Shown here: positions 35,760 through 44,855 of the stretch, one piece after another
Position numbering within the stretch: the first letter of the stretch is position 1
How the letters are laid out: each line of letters starts with the position of its first letter
Assembly: GCA_963823535.1 (NCBI GenBank)
Contig: CAWGLZ010000006.1
Location: 310,001-374,000 of the forward strand
Direction: 5' to 3'
Length of the DNA: 64,000 bases
From: RPQJ01 sp963823535
Lineage (GTDB): Bacteria > Pseudomonadota > Gammaproteobacteria > Steroidobacterales > Steroidobacteraceae
Translations under genes and position numbers: made by a program
The notes under the pieces: model-generated
What the model was told of the DNA's origin: nothing
What the model saw: only the letters and a program-made list of their open reading frames with translations
Database searches by the model: none

Positions 35760-37642
35760 TGCACCGCCTCGCAACTGCGCATGATGCCGTCCACGAGCTG
35801 TCGTGCCGCGGGATGATACCCGGGGCGGGCCCGCGCATAGATCCGGCAACCCACGGCGAGCCGCGCCTCGGTCCGCGCCAGTTCCTCGTAGAGTCGCTTG
35901 ATCATCTTGTGCCGGCCCGTACTGACCAGGAACGACTCGAGCCGCGGCTCGGCCGGCGCGTAGTCGCTACGCACGGCCAGCAACAGCCAGCTGCGGGCGA
36001 TCTCGAAATTGCCCGCGGCGCCCGGTGCCCAGTGGTCTTCGAGCTCGGCCAGGCGAGGGTCGGGAAGATCGGCCGGCAGCGTGTCGAGGAACCGCATCCA
36101 CTCCTGCGGGCTCCACTGCCGAGCCTCGAGTTCCCGCGTCGCCAGCCGGCCGGTCAGCCAGTCGTCGCGCTGCCGCTCGACGGCGGCGAAGACGCCGGCC
36201 GGCGCAGGCGGCACCACACCCGGCAGGCCGGTCCCGTGCAGCCACTCCTGCAGCTCGCGCTCGCTCACGGCCCCGGGGTGGTCCGCGAGGAGGTGGGTAC
36301 GCAGGTAGGTCTCGAAATCCGGCGTGGTGACGCCGCGAAACGCGAAGTCGCGGAAATACCCAACGAGAAACCGGTCGATCGCCGCGCGCCCGCAGCGCCA
36401 CTCGAGGAACTGCATGAACAGGCTGCCCTTCTCGTAGGCGATGTTGCTGAGCGCCTCGTCGGGACCGCGGCCAGCCAGGTCGAGCACGAGTGCCGTGTCG
36501 GCGCGCCGGCCGGATTCGGTCAGCGTGGCGATCTCCTCGTCCAGGTACTGGAGCCCCAGGACCCGTTCCATGTCCGCCAGCCGTGCGCCGTAGACCCCTT
36601 CGAGGATGCGCCGCTCGAGGTAGGTCGTGATGCCTTCGTTCAGCCAGAAATCGTTCCAGCGAGTGTTCGTTACCAGGTTGCCGGACCACGAATGCGCCAT
36701 CTCGTGGGTGATCATGGACACCAGGCTGCGGTCGCCCGCAATGACCGTCGGCGTGATGAACGACAGCCGCGGGTTCTCCATGCCGCCGACGGGAAAGCTC
36801 GGCGGCATGATCAGGAGGTCATAGCGATCCCACCGGTAGGGGCCGAACAGCCGCTCGGCCACGGCCAGCATCTGCTCGACGTCCCCGAATTCGCGGGACG
36901 CGGACGCCAGCATCGCGGGCTCGGCGTAGACACCGGTGCGCGGACCGAGCGGGCGAAACTCCAGGTCGCCCACCGCGAGTGCCACCAGGTAGGCCGGAAT
37001 CGCCTGGGGCATGACGAAGAAGTACTCGCCGTCGCGTGATCGCTCCGTGTCGCGGGCAGCGCTCATCAGTGCGCGCAGACCCGCGGGCGTACGGATGCGC
37101 GCGTCGTAGGTGAAGCGGATGCCCGGGCTGTCCTGGATCGGGATCCAGCTGCGCGCGTCGATCGGTTGCGACTGGGTGTAGAGGAACGGCCGCACCCGGC
37201 CGGCCGTCTGTTCCGGTGCCAGCCACTGCAGTGCCGCAGCCTCGGGACGGGTCGAGTAGCGGACGCGCACGGTCTGCATCGGCGCGGCCTCGCGGCCGGC
37301 CGGCATGCGGATGTCGAGGGGCTGGCCGAGGATCTGGTCCGCTGCGCCGGACTGATGGGCGAGCGGTGTCCAGCCGCCCTCGGCATTCCCGAGTTCGACG
37401 CCCCGGATCTCGAGCCCCCGGGTGTCGAGCCGCAGGAGCGTGGCCTCCGTCGCTACGCGCTCGATCCGCAGTTCAACCGTGCCGTGAAGGCGCCGTGCGT
37501 CGAAGTCTGCCTCGAGGTCGAGGGAGGCGTGGCGCACCACGAACTGCGAGGGATCGGCATACGAATGAGGATCCGCTCCCGGGCCGGCGTGCGCCAGCGC
37601 GCCGGAGGCCAGCATTCCGAGCAGGGCCGCAACGCCGCGCAT
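35756..37642 (-). CDS. M1-family zinc aminopeptidase, LTA4-hydrolase type
   Basis: Exported zinc peptidase of 628 residues. A signal peptide (MRGVAALLGMLASGALAHA) precedes the beta-saddle domain. The catalytic core has GGMENP (exopeptidase motif) and HEMAHSWSGNLVTN with FWLNEG, giving the HEXXH-X18-E zinc site. The region after this, with the EWLHGTGLP segment and an all-helical C-terminal domain, is the leukotriene-A4-hydrolase/aminopeptidase-B layout. The ATG at 37642 begins the signal peptide; earlier in-frame codons lie in non-homologous sequence. It overlaps the Rieske gene start. Confidence 0.93.
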   Translation of the reverse strand: MRGVAALLGMLASGALAHAGPGADPHSYADPSQFVVRHASLDLEADFDARRLHGTVELRIERVATEATLLRLDTRGLEIRGVELGNAEGGWTPLAHQSGAADQILGQPLDIRMPAGREAAPMQTVRVRYSTRPEAAALQWLAPEQTAGRVRPFLYTQSQPIDARSWIPIQDSPGIRFTYDARIRTPAGLRALMSAARDTERSRDGEYFFVMPQAIPAYLVALAVGDLEFRPLGPRTGVYAEPAMLASASREFGDVEQMLAVAERLFGPYRWDRYDLLIMPPSFPVGGMENPRLSFITPTVIAGDRSLVSMITHEMAHSWSGNLVTNTRWNDFWLNEGITTYLERRILEGVYGARLADMERVLGLQYLDEEIATLTESGRRADTALVLDLAGRGPDEALSNIAYEKGSLFMQFLEWRCGRAAIDRFLVGYFRDFAFRGVTTPDFETYLRTHLLADHPGAVSERELQEWLHGTGLPGVVPPAPAGVFAAVERQRDDWLTGRLATRELEARQWSPQEWMRFLDTLPADLPDPRLAELEDHWAPGAAGNFEIARSWLLLAVRSDYAPAEPRLESFLVSTGRHKMIKRLYEELARTEARLAVGCRIYARARPGYHPAARQLVDGIMRSCEAVQ

Positions 37643-37661
37643 TACGCCAGCGTCGCTGGAC

Positions 37662-38837
37662 TCACTGCGCCTCGAGCGCACCCGCCACCGGTTCGGCCTT
37701 GTCAGCGTCCCCGGCCGCATCGCCGTCCGCCCCGTCCCAGTTGGCGCCCGCCGGCAGGGCGTTCTCCACGTGACGTGCCGACGCGAGGAAACCGTCCACC
37801 GTGATCCCGCGGCGCGAGACTGGAACCGCGATGCCACGCGCCTCGGTCACGACCTGCTCCGTCACGTTCCAGTCGATCGCGCCTCCATGTTGCTTCACGC
37901 GCTGCCACATCTTGTCGGAAATGGCCTCGTTGAAGAGCGCGTGCTGCTCCGGTTTCTTCCCCTTGCGCAGTTCCTCGTGGGGCGGATACGACTGGACGTA
38001 GAGGCTGTCACCGTGCCAGCGGTACAGCAGCGCCTGATGCACGACGTTGACCTTCGTGCCGACCGGGATACGGTCGAAGACGATCTCGATGTCCTCCGGA
38101 TACATGCGGATGCAGCCATGGCTCGCGCGCAGACCGACGCCCGCCGGCTTGTTGGTGCCGTGGATCAGGTAGCTCGGCCAGCCGAGGTTCATCGCGCGGT
38201 TGCCGAGCGGATTGTCGGGGCCGGGCGGGACGCGTGCGGGCAGCGGGTCACCCTCCGCGGCGTGTTCCTTGCGCACGGAGGCAGGCGGCGTCCACCACGG
38301 ATCCTTGCGTTTGGAGACGATCTTCGTGGTGCCCATGGGGGTCGCCCAGCCCACCTTGCCGATGCCGATCGGATGGGTCATCACGACGCGGCTGCCATCC
38401 TTGGCCGGCTTCGGAAAGTAGAACAGCCGCAGCGCCGCGACGTTGACGACGACGCCCTCCGGCGGCGCGTCGGGCAGCACGAACTGCGTCGGCAGCACGA
38501 TTCGCGTGCCCTCGCCCGGCAGCCACGGATCCACGTCGGGATTCGCGCGCGCGATCTCGTCGAAGCCGAGATTGAAGCGGCGCGCGATGTCGGCCAGCGT
38601 GTCCTCGTAGCGTGCGTGCGTCACCTGCAGCTCGCCCACGACACCCGTCGTCTCCGGGTCGAAGGGGAAGGTATGCGTGGCCATCGGCGCCTGCAGCTCG
38701 GGCTGCGCCGGAACCGCGGGCTCGACGGGCTCGGGCTCGCGGGGCATGAAGAGGCTGCAGCCGCCGAGTGCAAGGACGGCCACGATGATCGAAGCGTGGC
38801 GCAGCGCCAGCGCGGGCTGAATGGCTCTATGAATCAA
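37662..38837 (-). CDS. LysM L,D-transpeptidase lipoprotein (YkuD/ErfK family)
   Basis: Envelope enzyme that makes L,D cross-links in peptidoglycan or attaches proteins to it. A hydrophobic leader ends in VLALGGC, a lipobox, so it is probably an outer-membrane or periplasmic lipoprotein. A LysM-like segment (DTLADIARRFNLGFDEIARA) follows, then the YkuD domain with LIHGTNKPAGVG and the catalytic SHGCIRMYPEDIE. The start is uncertain: no ATG lies before the leader, and the TTG at 38837, with GAGGG eight bases upstream, gives a 391-residue product. It is downstream of the TPM genes on the same strand. Confidence 0.9.
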   Translation of the reverse strand: MIHRAIQPALALRHASIIVAVLALGGCSLFMPREPEPVEPAVPAQPELQAPMATHTFPFDPETTGVVGELQVTHARYEDTLADIARRFNLGFDEIARANPDVDPWLPGEGTRIVLPTQFVLPDAPPEGVVVNVAALRLFYFPKPAKDGSRVVMTHPIGIGKVGWATPMGTTKIVSKRKDPWWTPPASVRKEHAAEGDPLPARVPPGPDNPLGNRAMNLGWPSYLIHGTNKPAGVGLRASHGCIRMYPEDIEIVFDRIPVGTKVNVVHQALLYRWHGDSLYVQSYPPHEELRKGKKPEQHALFNEAISDKMWQRVKQHGGAIDWNVTEQVVTEARGIAVPVSRRGITVDGFLASARHVENALPAGANWDGADGDAAGDADKAEPVAGALEAQ

Positions 38838-38874
38838 CCTGTCTACCCTCTGCGGGATCCTCCGCCGGTCTGCA

Positions 38875-39378
38875 TTACAGCAAGGCCGGCCGGTTGGGCA
38901 ATTCGTCCTCGTCTCGTTGCCCGGGGAGCTGCGGGAAGTGGCTGGCGATGATGCGTCCGACATCCTCGACGCCCACGACCGCCCCCTCGCTGAACCGGCC
39001 AGCGCGGAACTCGCGCTCCATATCGTGACACACCGCCGACCATTCGGCAGCCGTGACACGCGCGTTGAACCCCCGGTCGGCGACAATCTCGACGTCGTGG
39101 TCCGCGAGGAGCACGTAGATCAGCACGCCGTTGTTCGCCTCGGTGTCCCACACGCCGAGCGCCGCGAACACCTCGAGTGCCCGTTCCCGCGGCGTCTTGC
39201 CCTGCCAGACGTCGCCCGGCTCGAGCGCACCCTCGATCGCGAAGCGGATTTCGCCCGAGTGCCGCCGCTCGGATTCGTCGATGGCCAGTTCGATGGTGTC
39301 CAGGGCGTGCGGCGGAAACGCCCGGTGGAGGGCCCCGCGGGTAGCGAAAACGTGCTTGAACCAGCGTCCCCAGTCCAT
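38875..39378 (-). CDS. TPM-domain protein, cytoplasmic form
   Basis: A 167-residue protein made of one TPM (Psb32/YgcG-like) domain, without signal peptide or membrane helix. Visible features are ELAIDESERRHSGEIRFAIEG near residue 30, the strand NNGVLIYVLLADHDVEIVADRG, and MEREFRAGRFSEGAVVGV. It starts three bases after the larger TPM gene. Pairs of a soluble and a membrane TPM protein beside lemA are common in proteobacteria; function is unknown. Confidence 0.87.
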   Translation of the reverse strand: MDWGRWFKHVFATRGALHRAFPPHALDTIELAIDESERRHSGEIRFAIEGALEPGDVWQGKTPRERALEVFAALGVWDTEANNGVLIYVLLADHDVEIVADRGFNARVTAAEWSAVCHDMEREFRAGRFSEGAVVGVEDVGRIIASHFPQLPGQRDEDELPNRPALL

Positions 39379-39381
39379 GGC

Positions 39382-40323
39382 CTACCAGCTCCCCGAGGCG
39401 CCACCGCCTCCAAAGCCGCCGCCGCCACCACCGAAGCCGCCGCCGCCGAAGCCGCCACCGCCGCCGCTCCAGCCGCCGCCGAAACCACCCGGATAACCCC
39501 AGCCACCGCCGTGCCGCCGGCTGTACCAGCCGTTGCCCCCCGCCCGTGGCCCTCCTCCTCCGCCGATCCCGCCGCCGAGCGCAAAGATAAACGCGAGGAA
39601 CCCCGCTCCGATCGAGAGGCCGAGGAGGCCGATGAGCAACCAGGTCAGGAAGCCGACGAGTCCGCCGGTGGTCAGCGCACCCCCGACGCGACCGAAAAGA
39701 CGACGGAAGATCGAGCCGCCTACCAGCGCGAAGATGAACAGGAACGGCAGCAGCGAAAACAAACCGGGCACACCGCTCGACGGCGGGCTCAGCTCCGGCT
39801 CCGGCAGCGGCTCGCCCTCGATCACGCGCAGGATCCGGTCGACACCGGTGGCGATCCCGCCGTAATAGTCGCCGCGGCGGAACTGCGGCACGATGTCCTC
39901 GTCGATGATGCGGTTCGCAATCGCGTCCGGCAGCGCGCCCTCGAGGCCGTAGCCGACTTCGACGCGCAGCTTCCGGTCGTTGAGCGCGACGATCAGGATC
40001 GCGCCATCGTCGATCTTCCCCCGGCCGAGCTTCCAGGCATCGGCGACGCGGATCGCGTACTGCTCGATGGCCTCCGGTTGCGTCGTCGGCACCACCAGCA
40101 CCGCGACCTGGCTGCCCTTCTGCTGTTCGAACGCCCGCAGCTTGGCATCGAGTGCCGCGACCTGGTCGGGCGTCAGCGTGCCGGTGGTGTCGGTCACCGG
40201 CGACGACAGCGCAGGCACCGGCACCAGCGACTGGGCCGGGGCGGCCGGCGCGAGCAGCAGCATGGCCGCGGCGCAGAACGCCACCGCCATGCCCGCGAAC
40301 CGACGAGATCCCGTTGCCGTCAC
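39382..40323 (-). CDS. TPM-domain membrane protein with glycine-rich tail (YgcG-like)
   Basis: A 313-residue envelope protein. A signal peptide (GMAVAFCAAAMLLLAPAAPAQS) leads to the TPM domain (VTDTTGTLTPDQVAALDAKL, then KIDDGAILIVALNDRKLRVEVGYGLEG), two membrane helices near residues 175-240, and a Gly-rich tail with repeated FGGG and a final ASGSW. The start is the GTG at 40323. It lies between lemA and a second TPM gene. In plants and bacteria TPM proteins are linked to membrane-complex upkeep; the role here is not known. Confidence 0.9.
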   Translation of the reverse strand: MTATGSRRFAGMAVAFCAAAMLLLAPAAPAQSLVPVPALSSPVTDTTGTLTPDQVAALDAKLRAFEQQKGSQVAVLVVPTTQPEAIEQYAIRVADAWKLGRGKIDDGAILIVALNDRKLRVEVGYGLEGALPDAIANRIIDEDIVPQFRRGDYYGGIATGVDRILRVIEGEPLPEPELSPPSSGVPGLFSLLPFLFIFALVGGSIFRRLFGRVGGALTTGGLVGFLTWLLIGLLGLSIGAGFLAFIFALGGGIGGGGGPRAGGNGWYSRRHGGGWGYPGGFGGGWSGGGGGFGGGGFGGGGGGFGGGGASGSW

Positions 40324-40363
40324 GAGGATGGGCCGCGCCGCCTCACGGCGGCGCCGCTCAGCG

Positions 40364-40975
40364 TCAGTTGCTGCCGGATGCCGGCGCCGGCGCCGGTGAA
40401 CTGAAATCCACCGTCGGCGGCTTGGCGATCGCAGCCTCGTTCTCGACGGTGAAGTTCGGCTTGACCTTGTAGCCGAAGATCATCGCGGTGAGGTTGGTCG
40501 GGAACTGGCGCACCGTCACGTTGAAGTCCTGCACCGCCTGGATGTAGCGGTTGCGTGCGACCGTGATGCGGTTCTCGGTGCCCTCGAGCTGCGCCTGCAG
40601 GTCGCGGAAGTTCTGGTCCGACTTGAGCTCCGGGTACCTCTCGACCACGACCATGAGGCGCGACAGGGCGCTCGACACTTCCGACTGCGCCGCCTGGAAC
40701 TGCTGCAGCGATGCGGGGTCGTTGGCATCGACGTTGATCTGCGTCGCCTTGGCGCGCGCTTCCGTGACCCCGACGAGCACGGCCTGCTCCTGGGCGGCGA
40801 AGCCCTTGACCGTATTGACCAGGTTCGGGATCAGGTCTGCGCGCCGCTGGTACTGGTTCACCACTTCGGACCACGCGGACTTCACCTGCTCGTCCTGGAC
40901 CTGCAGCGTGTTGTAGCCACAGGCCGAGAGAAACAGGCTCGCAACGGCAATCAATACAACTCGGACGGAACGCAT
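40364..40975 (-). CDS. lemA: LemA-family membrane protein
   Basis: A 203-residue helical protein with an N-terminal signal that ends in LSAC, a possible lipobox. The LemA signature is strong: YQRRADLIPNLVNTVKGFAAQEQ near residue 43, and RNRYIQAVQDFNVTVRQFP-N near residue 140. Function is unsettled in the family. The first possible start is a TTG at 40981, but GGAG eight bases before the ATG at 40975 fixes the latter. It heads the lemA-TPM-TPM group. Confidence 0.94.
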   Translation of the reverse strand: MRSVRVVLIAVASLFLSACGYNTLQVQDEQVKSAWSEVVNQYQRRADLIPNLVNTVKGFAAQEQAVLVGVTEARAKATQINVDANDPASLQQFQAAQSEVSSALSRLMVVVERYPELKSDQNFRDLQAQLEGTENRITVARNRYIQAVQDFNVTVRQFPTNLTAMIFGYKVKPNFTVENEAAIAKPPTVDFSSPAPAPASGSN

Positions 40976-41068
40976 CGACAACTCTCCTTCGCGCAGGGAC
41001 GTTCAACCGTGGCGTGCATTATGGGGCGATCGGCCGAAATCGCCAGTCCCCGCCGCCGCCACCGCCCC

Positions 41069-43135
41069 TCACCAGATGCGAACCACCTGTTCGGGCGGCA
41101 GGTACAACCCGTCGCCCGGCTGCACGTCGAAGGCCCGCGCGAACGCCGGCAAGTTGCGGACGACGCCGTTGCAGCGGTACTCCGGCGGGCTGTGCGGATC
41201 GGTGAGCAGGCGCTTGCGCGCCTCGTCGTCGCGGTACTTGCGCAGCCAGATCTGCGCCCAGCCGATGAAGAAGCGCTGGTCCCCGGTGTAGCCGTCGATG
41301 GTCGGGGCCGGCTCGCCGCCGAGCGTCCGCTGGTACGCCTTGTACGCGACCGCGACTCCCGACACGTCGCCGATGTTCTCGCCGAGGGTCAGTTCCCCGT
41401 TCACCTGCATCCCCGGCAGCGGACTGAAGGCCGAGTACTGCTCGACCAGGCGCCGGGTGCTCGCCTCGAAACGGGCGCTGTCCTCCGCGGTCCACCAGTC
41501 GCGCAGCGCACCCGTGCCGTCGAACTTGCGGCCCTGGTCGTCGAAACCGTGGCTGATTTCGTGGCCGATCAGGGCACCGATGGCGCCATAGTTGACGGCG
41601 TCGTCCGCGTTCATGTCGAAGAACGGCGGCTGCAGGATGGCGGCCGGAAACACGATCTCGTTGCCGAGCGGATTGTAGTAGGCGTTGACCGTCTGCGGCG
41701 TCCTGGACCATTCGGTCCGGTCGACCGGCCCGCCGAGCCTCGCAAACCGGCGCTTCGCATCGACCTCGCGCGCGCGGTGCACGTTGCCGACCAGGTCGTC
41801 GCGTCTGATCACGAGCCCCTGGTAGTCCTTCCAGTGCTCGGGGTAGCCCACCTTCACCGCGATTCGCCGGAGTTTCTCGTGCGCCTCGCTGCGCGTGTCC
41901 GCGCCCATCCACTCGAGCTCGTCGATCGAACTGCCGAAACTCTCGAGCAGGTTCGCCACCAGCGCGTCCATGCGCCGCTTCGCCAGCGGCGGGAAATGCC
42001 GTGCGACGTAGGCCTTGCCCAGCAGGTCGCCGAGCGCGGCTTCCGTCTCCGCCAGGCCCCGCTGCCAGCGCGGCCTGATCTCCGGCGTGCCGGACAGCGT
42101 GCGGCCGTGGAAATCGAAGTGCTTCTGCACCAGCGCATCGCCCAGGTAAGGCGCGTGGGCGTCGATGGCGCGGACCTGGAGGTAGTCCTTCCACGTGACC
42201 AGCGGCACCTCGGCGAGCATCCGGCCCAGTTCGACGAAGTAGCTCGGTTCGCCGATGACGAGATGGTCGTGCCCCGCGGCGCCGAGCGCGTCGAGATAGC
42301 GCGCCCAGTCGATGCCCGGCGTGGCCCGCGTCGCACCGGCGACGTCGAACGGGTTGTAGATCTTGTCGACGTCGCGCAGGTCCACCTGGGACCAGGAAGC
42401 CCGCGCCAGCCGCGTCTCGAACGCCAGCACCCGCGCGGCGGCGGCCGGCGCATCCTCGCGCCCGGCGACCGACAGGATCTCCGCGACGTACGCGAGGTAC
42501 TTCGCGCGCATGCCGGCAAACCGCGCGTCGTCCTCCAGGTAGTAGTCCCGATCCGGCATGGCGAGTCCGGACTGGTCGGACCACACCGTGTACCTGTCCG
42601 GATGCTTCGCGTCGGGTTCGACGATGGTCGCGATCGGGTTCGGAATGCCGAGTAGCGTCGCGCGGGCCAGGTAGGCGAGCAGCGCCGGGCGGTCATCGAT
42701 CGCGGCGATGCGGGCCAGCTCGGGTTCGAGGGGCGCGAGTCCCCGGCGCTCGATCGTGGCTTCGTCCATGAAGCTCGCGTAGAAATCGCCGAGCAGCTGC
42801 GCATCCGAGCCCGTCGACGCGCCGGCAGCGGCGGCTTCCTCGGCGATGGCCCGGAGGCTGGCCTGGACGTCGTCCCGCAGCTTGACCCACGCCCCGTAGC
42901 GGGGCTTGTCCGCGGGAATCTCCGTCGTCGCCAGCCACCGTCCGTTGACGTAGCGATAGAAGTCGTCCTGGGGACGCACTCCCGGATCGATGTTCCCGAG
43001 CAGCACCCCGGAGGACCGGGCCGCCGCGGAAGGTCCGGGAACCGGCACTGCCGCAGGCGCCGCTGGCGGCACGGGAGGCGTGGCGGCACAGGCAGACAGC
43101 GTCAGGACACAGGCGAGCGGCAGCGACCAGCGCAT
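41069..43135 (-). CDS. M13-family (neprilysin/PepO) metallopeptidase lipoprotein
   Basis: Zinc endopeptidase of 688 residues, exported. A lipoprotein signal ends in TLSAC. The body starts with PGVRPQDDFYRYVNGRWL, typical of M13. The catalytic region has NAYYNPLGNEIVFPAAIL, GALIGHEISHGFDDQG (the HEXXH zinc site), and LTLGENIGDVSG supplying the third ligand. The C-terminus CNGVVRNLPAFARAFDVQPGD is also conserved. Likely substrates are peptides in the periplasm. Confidence 0.96.
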   Translation of the reverse strand: MRWSLPLACVLTLSACAATPPVPPAAPAAVPVPGPSAAARSSGVLLGNIDPGVRPQDDFYRYVNGRWLATTEIPADKPRYGAWVKLRDDVQASLRAIAEEAAAAGASTGSDAQLLGDFYASFMDEATIERRGLAPLEPELARIAAIDDRPALLAYLARATLLGIPNPIATIVEPDAKHPDRYTVWSDQSGLAMPDRDYYLEDDARFAGMRAKYLAYVAEILSVAGREDAPAAAARVLAFETRLARASWSQVDLRDVDKIYNPFDVAGATRATPGIDWARYLDALGAAGHDHLVIGEPSYFVELGRMLAEVPLVTWKDYLQVRAIDAHAPYLGDALVQKHFDFHGRTLSGTPEIRPRWQRGLAETEAALGDLLGKAYVARHFPPLAKRRMDALVANLLESFGSSIDELEWMGADTRSEAHEKLRRIAVKVGYPEHWKDYQGLVIRRDDLVGNVHRAREVDAKRRFARLGGPVDRTEWSRTPQTVNAYYNPLGNEIVFPAAILQPPFFDMNADDAVNYGAIGALIGHEISHGFDDQGRKFDGTGALRDWWTAEDSARFEASTRRLVEQYSAFSPLPGMQVNGELTLGENIGDVSGVAVAYKAYQRTLGGEPAPTIDGYTGDQRFFIGWAQIWLRKYRDDEARKRLLTDPHSPPEYRCNGVVRNLPAFARAFDVQPGDGLYLPPEQVVRIW

Positions 43136-43212
43136 GATCTCGGGCGTCTTCGTTCAGGAGAAGCGTGAGTGCCCGCGACGGACGCGTTCGACGGGCCCTG
43201 CAGTATAGCGGA

Positions 43213-43953
43213 TCAGGCCACACCGACCCGCAGGTGCATCGGCCAGCGCAGGGTACGCGAGGCCCCCGGAGCCCAGTGCCGGTCCAGCAGCGGACGCAAC
43301 GCCGGCAGGGGATCGGATCCGAGTTCGTCCTTGAATCGCTGCACGGCCGACCAGGTTTCGAGGTACCCCATCACCTGCGGCAGGTCCCAGCACGTCGTCA
43401 GCTCGAAGTCCGGCGCGGACAGCTCGCGCCAGGGGAAGGGCAGGGTTCGATAGCCTTCCTCGACATAGCGCCGTTCCGGAGGCCAGAAGCGCCCCACGAC
43501 CCGTGCATAGAAATGATCGATGACGGCATCGACGCCGGCATCCACACGGAATTTCCCGTAAGTCCACAGGGCGACGACGCCCCCGGGCGCGAGCACGCGA
43601 CGGCACTCGGCATGGAAACGTTCGAAGTCGAACCAGTGCGCAGCCTGCGCGGCGGCCACGAGTGCGACACGGCTGTCGCCGACGGGAAGGCGTTCGGCGA
43701 GGCTCGCCACGTAGTGCACGCGCGGATGTGGCCGGGCACGGGCCAGCTGGCTGCGGCTGCCGTCGACCGCGATCACTGATTCGAAGTGCTGCGCGAGCGC
43801 GAGCGCCGCCTGGCCGTTGCCGGTGGCGCAGTCGATCGCGAGTCCGTGCGTCGGCGCCTGTGTCGCCACGAACTCGAGCAGCGCCGGCGGATACGCCGGC
43901 CGGTAACGGCTGTACGACCCGGATTGCCGCGAGAAGTGATCCTTGAAGCCCAT
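43213..43953 (-). CDS. Class I SAM-dependent methyltransferase
   Basis: A 246-residue enzyme beginning MGFKDHFSRQSGSYSRYRPAYP, the start of a small family related to trans-aconitate and biotin-pathway methyltransferases. Motif I is AIDCATGNGQAALAL, motif II IAVDGSRSQL, and AAQAAHWFDFERFH follows. The substrate is not evident. The ATG at 43953 matches the family N-terminus and follows GGGGC. It is divergent from the DUF2721 gene. Confidence 0.87.
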   Translation of the reverse strand: MGFKDHFSRQSGSYSRYRPAYPPALLEFVATQAPTHGLAIDCATGNGQAALALAQHFESVIAVDGSRSQLARARPHPRVHYVASLAERLPVGDSRVALVAAAQAAHWFDFERFHAECRRVLAPGGVVALWTYGKFRVDAGVDAVIDHFYARVVGRFWPPERRYVEEGYRTLPFPWRELSAPDFELTTCWDLPQVMGYLETWSAVQRFKDELGSDPLPALRPLLDRHWAPGASRTLRWPMHLRVGVA

Positions 43954-44033
43954 GCGCCCCACGACCGGCGATGGTGCCCGCTCCGCGACGGCGTCGCAAC
44001 GGCGCGCCGGGTGCTGCACTAGAATGTCCGCCC

Positions 44034-44471
44034 ATGGACGGAATCGAGGTCGTCGACATCGCCCACGCGATCCAGCTCGCGGTGGCGCCGGTGTTCCTGC
44101 TCTCGGGCATCGGCGTGCTGCTCGGCGTGCTCACGAACCGGCTCGCCCGCATCGTGGACCGCGCGCGCAAGGTCGGGGAGACGCTGCGGCATGCCGCGTC
44201 GACGGACCCCGGCGATTCACACCACCAGCTGCAGGTGGCCGCCCGGCGCTCCCGCTTCATCAATGTATCGATCACCTTGAGCACGATGGCGGCGCTGTTC
44301 GTTGCGCTGGTCATCGCGCTGCTGTTCGCGAGCACGTTCGTGCCGATCAATCTCGCCGGCCCGGTGGCGGTGCTGTTCGTGCTGGCGATGGCCGCGCTGG
44401 TGGGGGCCTTGCTCAGTTTCCTGCTCGAGGTGCGCGTTGCCATCGCCGCACTGCGCATCGGGAGCCCGTGA
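44034..44471 (+). CDS. DUF2721 membrane protein
   Basis: A 145-residue inner-membrane protein of the DUF2721 family, unknown function. Three helices are predicted: one near IQLAVAPVFLLSGIGVLLGVL, and two in the second half (ALFVALVIALLFAS and LFVLAMAALVGALLSFLL). A conserved charged stretch NRLARIVDRARKVGE lies between. The ATG at 44034 matches the family start. It is divergent from the methyltransferase gene. Confidence 0.85.
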   Translation: MDGIEVVDIAHAIQLAVAPVFLLSGIGVLLGVLTNRLARIVDRARKVGETLRHAASTDPGDSHHQLQVAARRSRFINVSITLSTMAALFVALVIALLFASTFVPINLAGPVAVLFVLAMAALVGALLSFLLEVRVAIAALRIGSP

Positions 44472-44477
44472 TGCACA

Positions 44478-44509
44478 AAAAAAGACCCCGGGCTTGTGGC
44501 CCGGGGTCG
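44478..44509 (-). terminator. Rho-independent terminator of the 66-residue gene
   Basis: On the minus strand a 10-bp stem GACCCCGGGC / GCCCGGGGTC with a five-base loop is followed by seven T. It ends transcription from the small gene at 44570-44770. It lies just after the stop of the convergent DUF2721 gene, for which it has no T-tract. Confidence 0.92.
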
Positions 44510-44569
44510 AGTAGCGGACTTTTGTCGAAGGGAAGGGAAAAGTCCGCCAGGGGATCGGTCCATCCTGAC

Positions 44570-44770
44570 TCAGTGCAGGCGCGCCCACTGCAGCACCTTC
44601 ACGTCCCTGAGGTGCCGTCCCATGTTGCGCGCAATGATGTTCGCCGCCTCGCGCAGCTCGCGCCCGCTGCGCCGGGGCTGGCCGTCGAGTTCGACGACCC
44701 CGCGATATTCCTGCAGGCCGCGGGGATCGGGCTCCTCGACCAGGAAGTGAGCGTAGTACTTGATGCCCAT
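44570..44770 (-). CDS. Small conserved-looking protein, 66 residues
   Basis: A short gene with its own terminator, divergent from greB. It begins MGIKYYAHFLVEEPDPRGLQ and has the segment SGRELREAANIIARNMGRHL, then VKVLQWARLH. It is soluble and has no signal peptide. I do not recognise the family. A frame extension upstream would collide with the greB start region, so the ATG at 44770 is preferred. The dedicated terminator and good codon use support a real gene. Confidence 0.72.
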   Translation of the reverse strand: MGIKYYAHFLVEEPDPRGLQEYRGVVELDGQPRRSGRELREAANIIARNMGRHLRDVKVLQWARLH

Positions 44771-44855
44771 GGCGGGTAAAGCTACCGATGACACCTGGCG
44801 ATTTCCGTGACCACGCGCACACTCCACGGCCCCTGCAGGACGGGCGCGCCGAAAC

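Noticed and set aside
39395..39490. Repeated GGC/GCC triplets that resemble a microsatellite
   Set aside because: They encode the glycine-rich tail of the TPM membrane protein, in frame with the gene.
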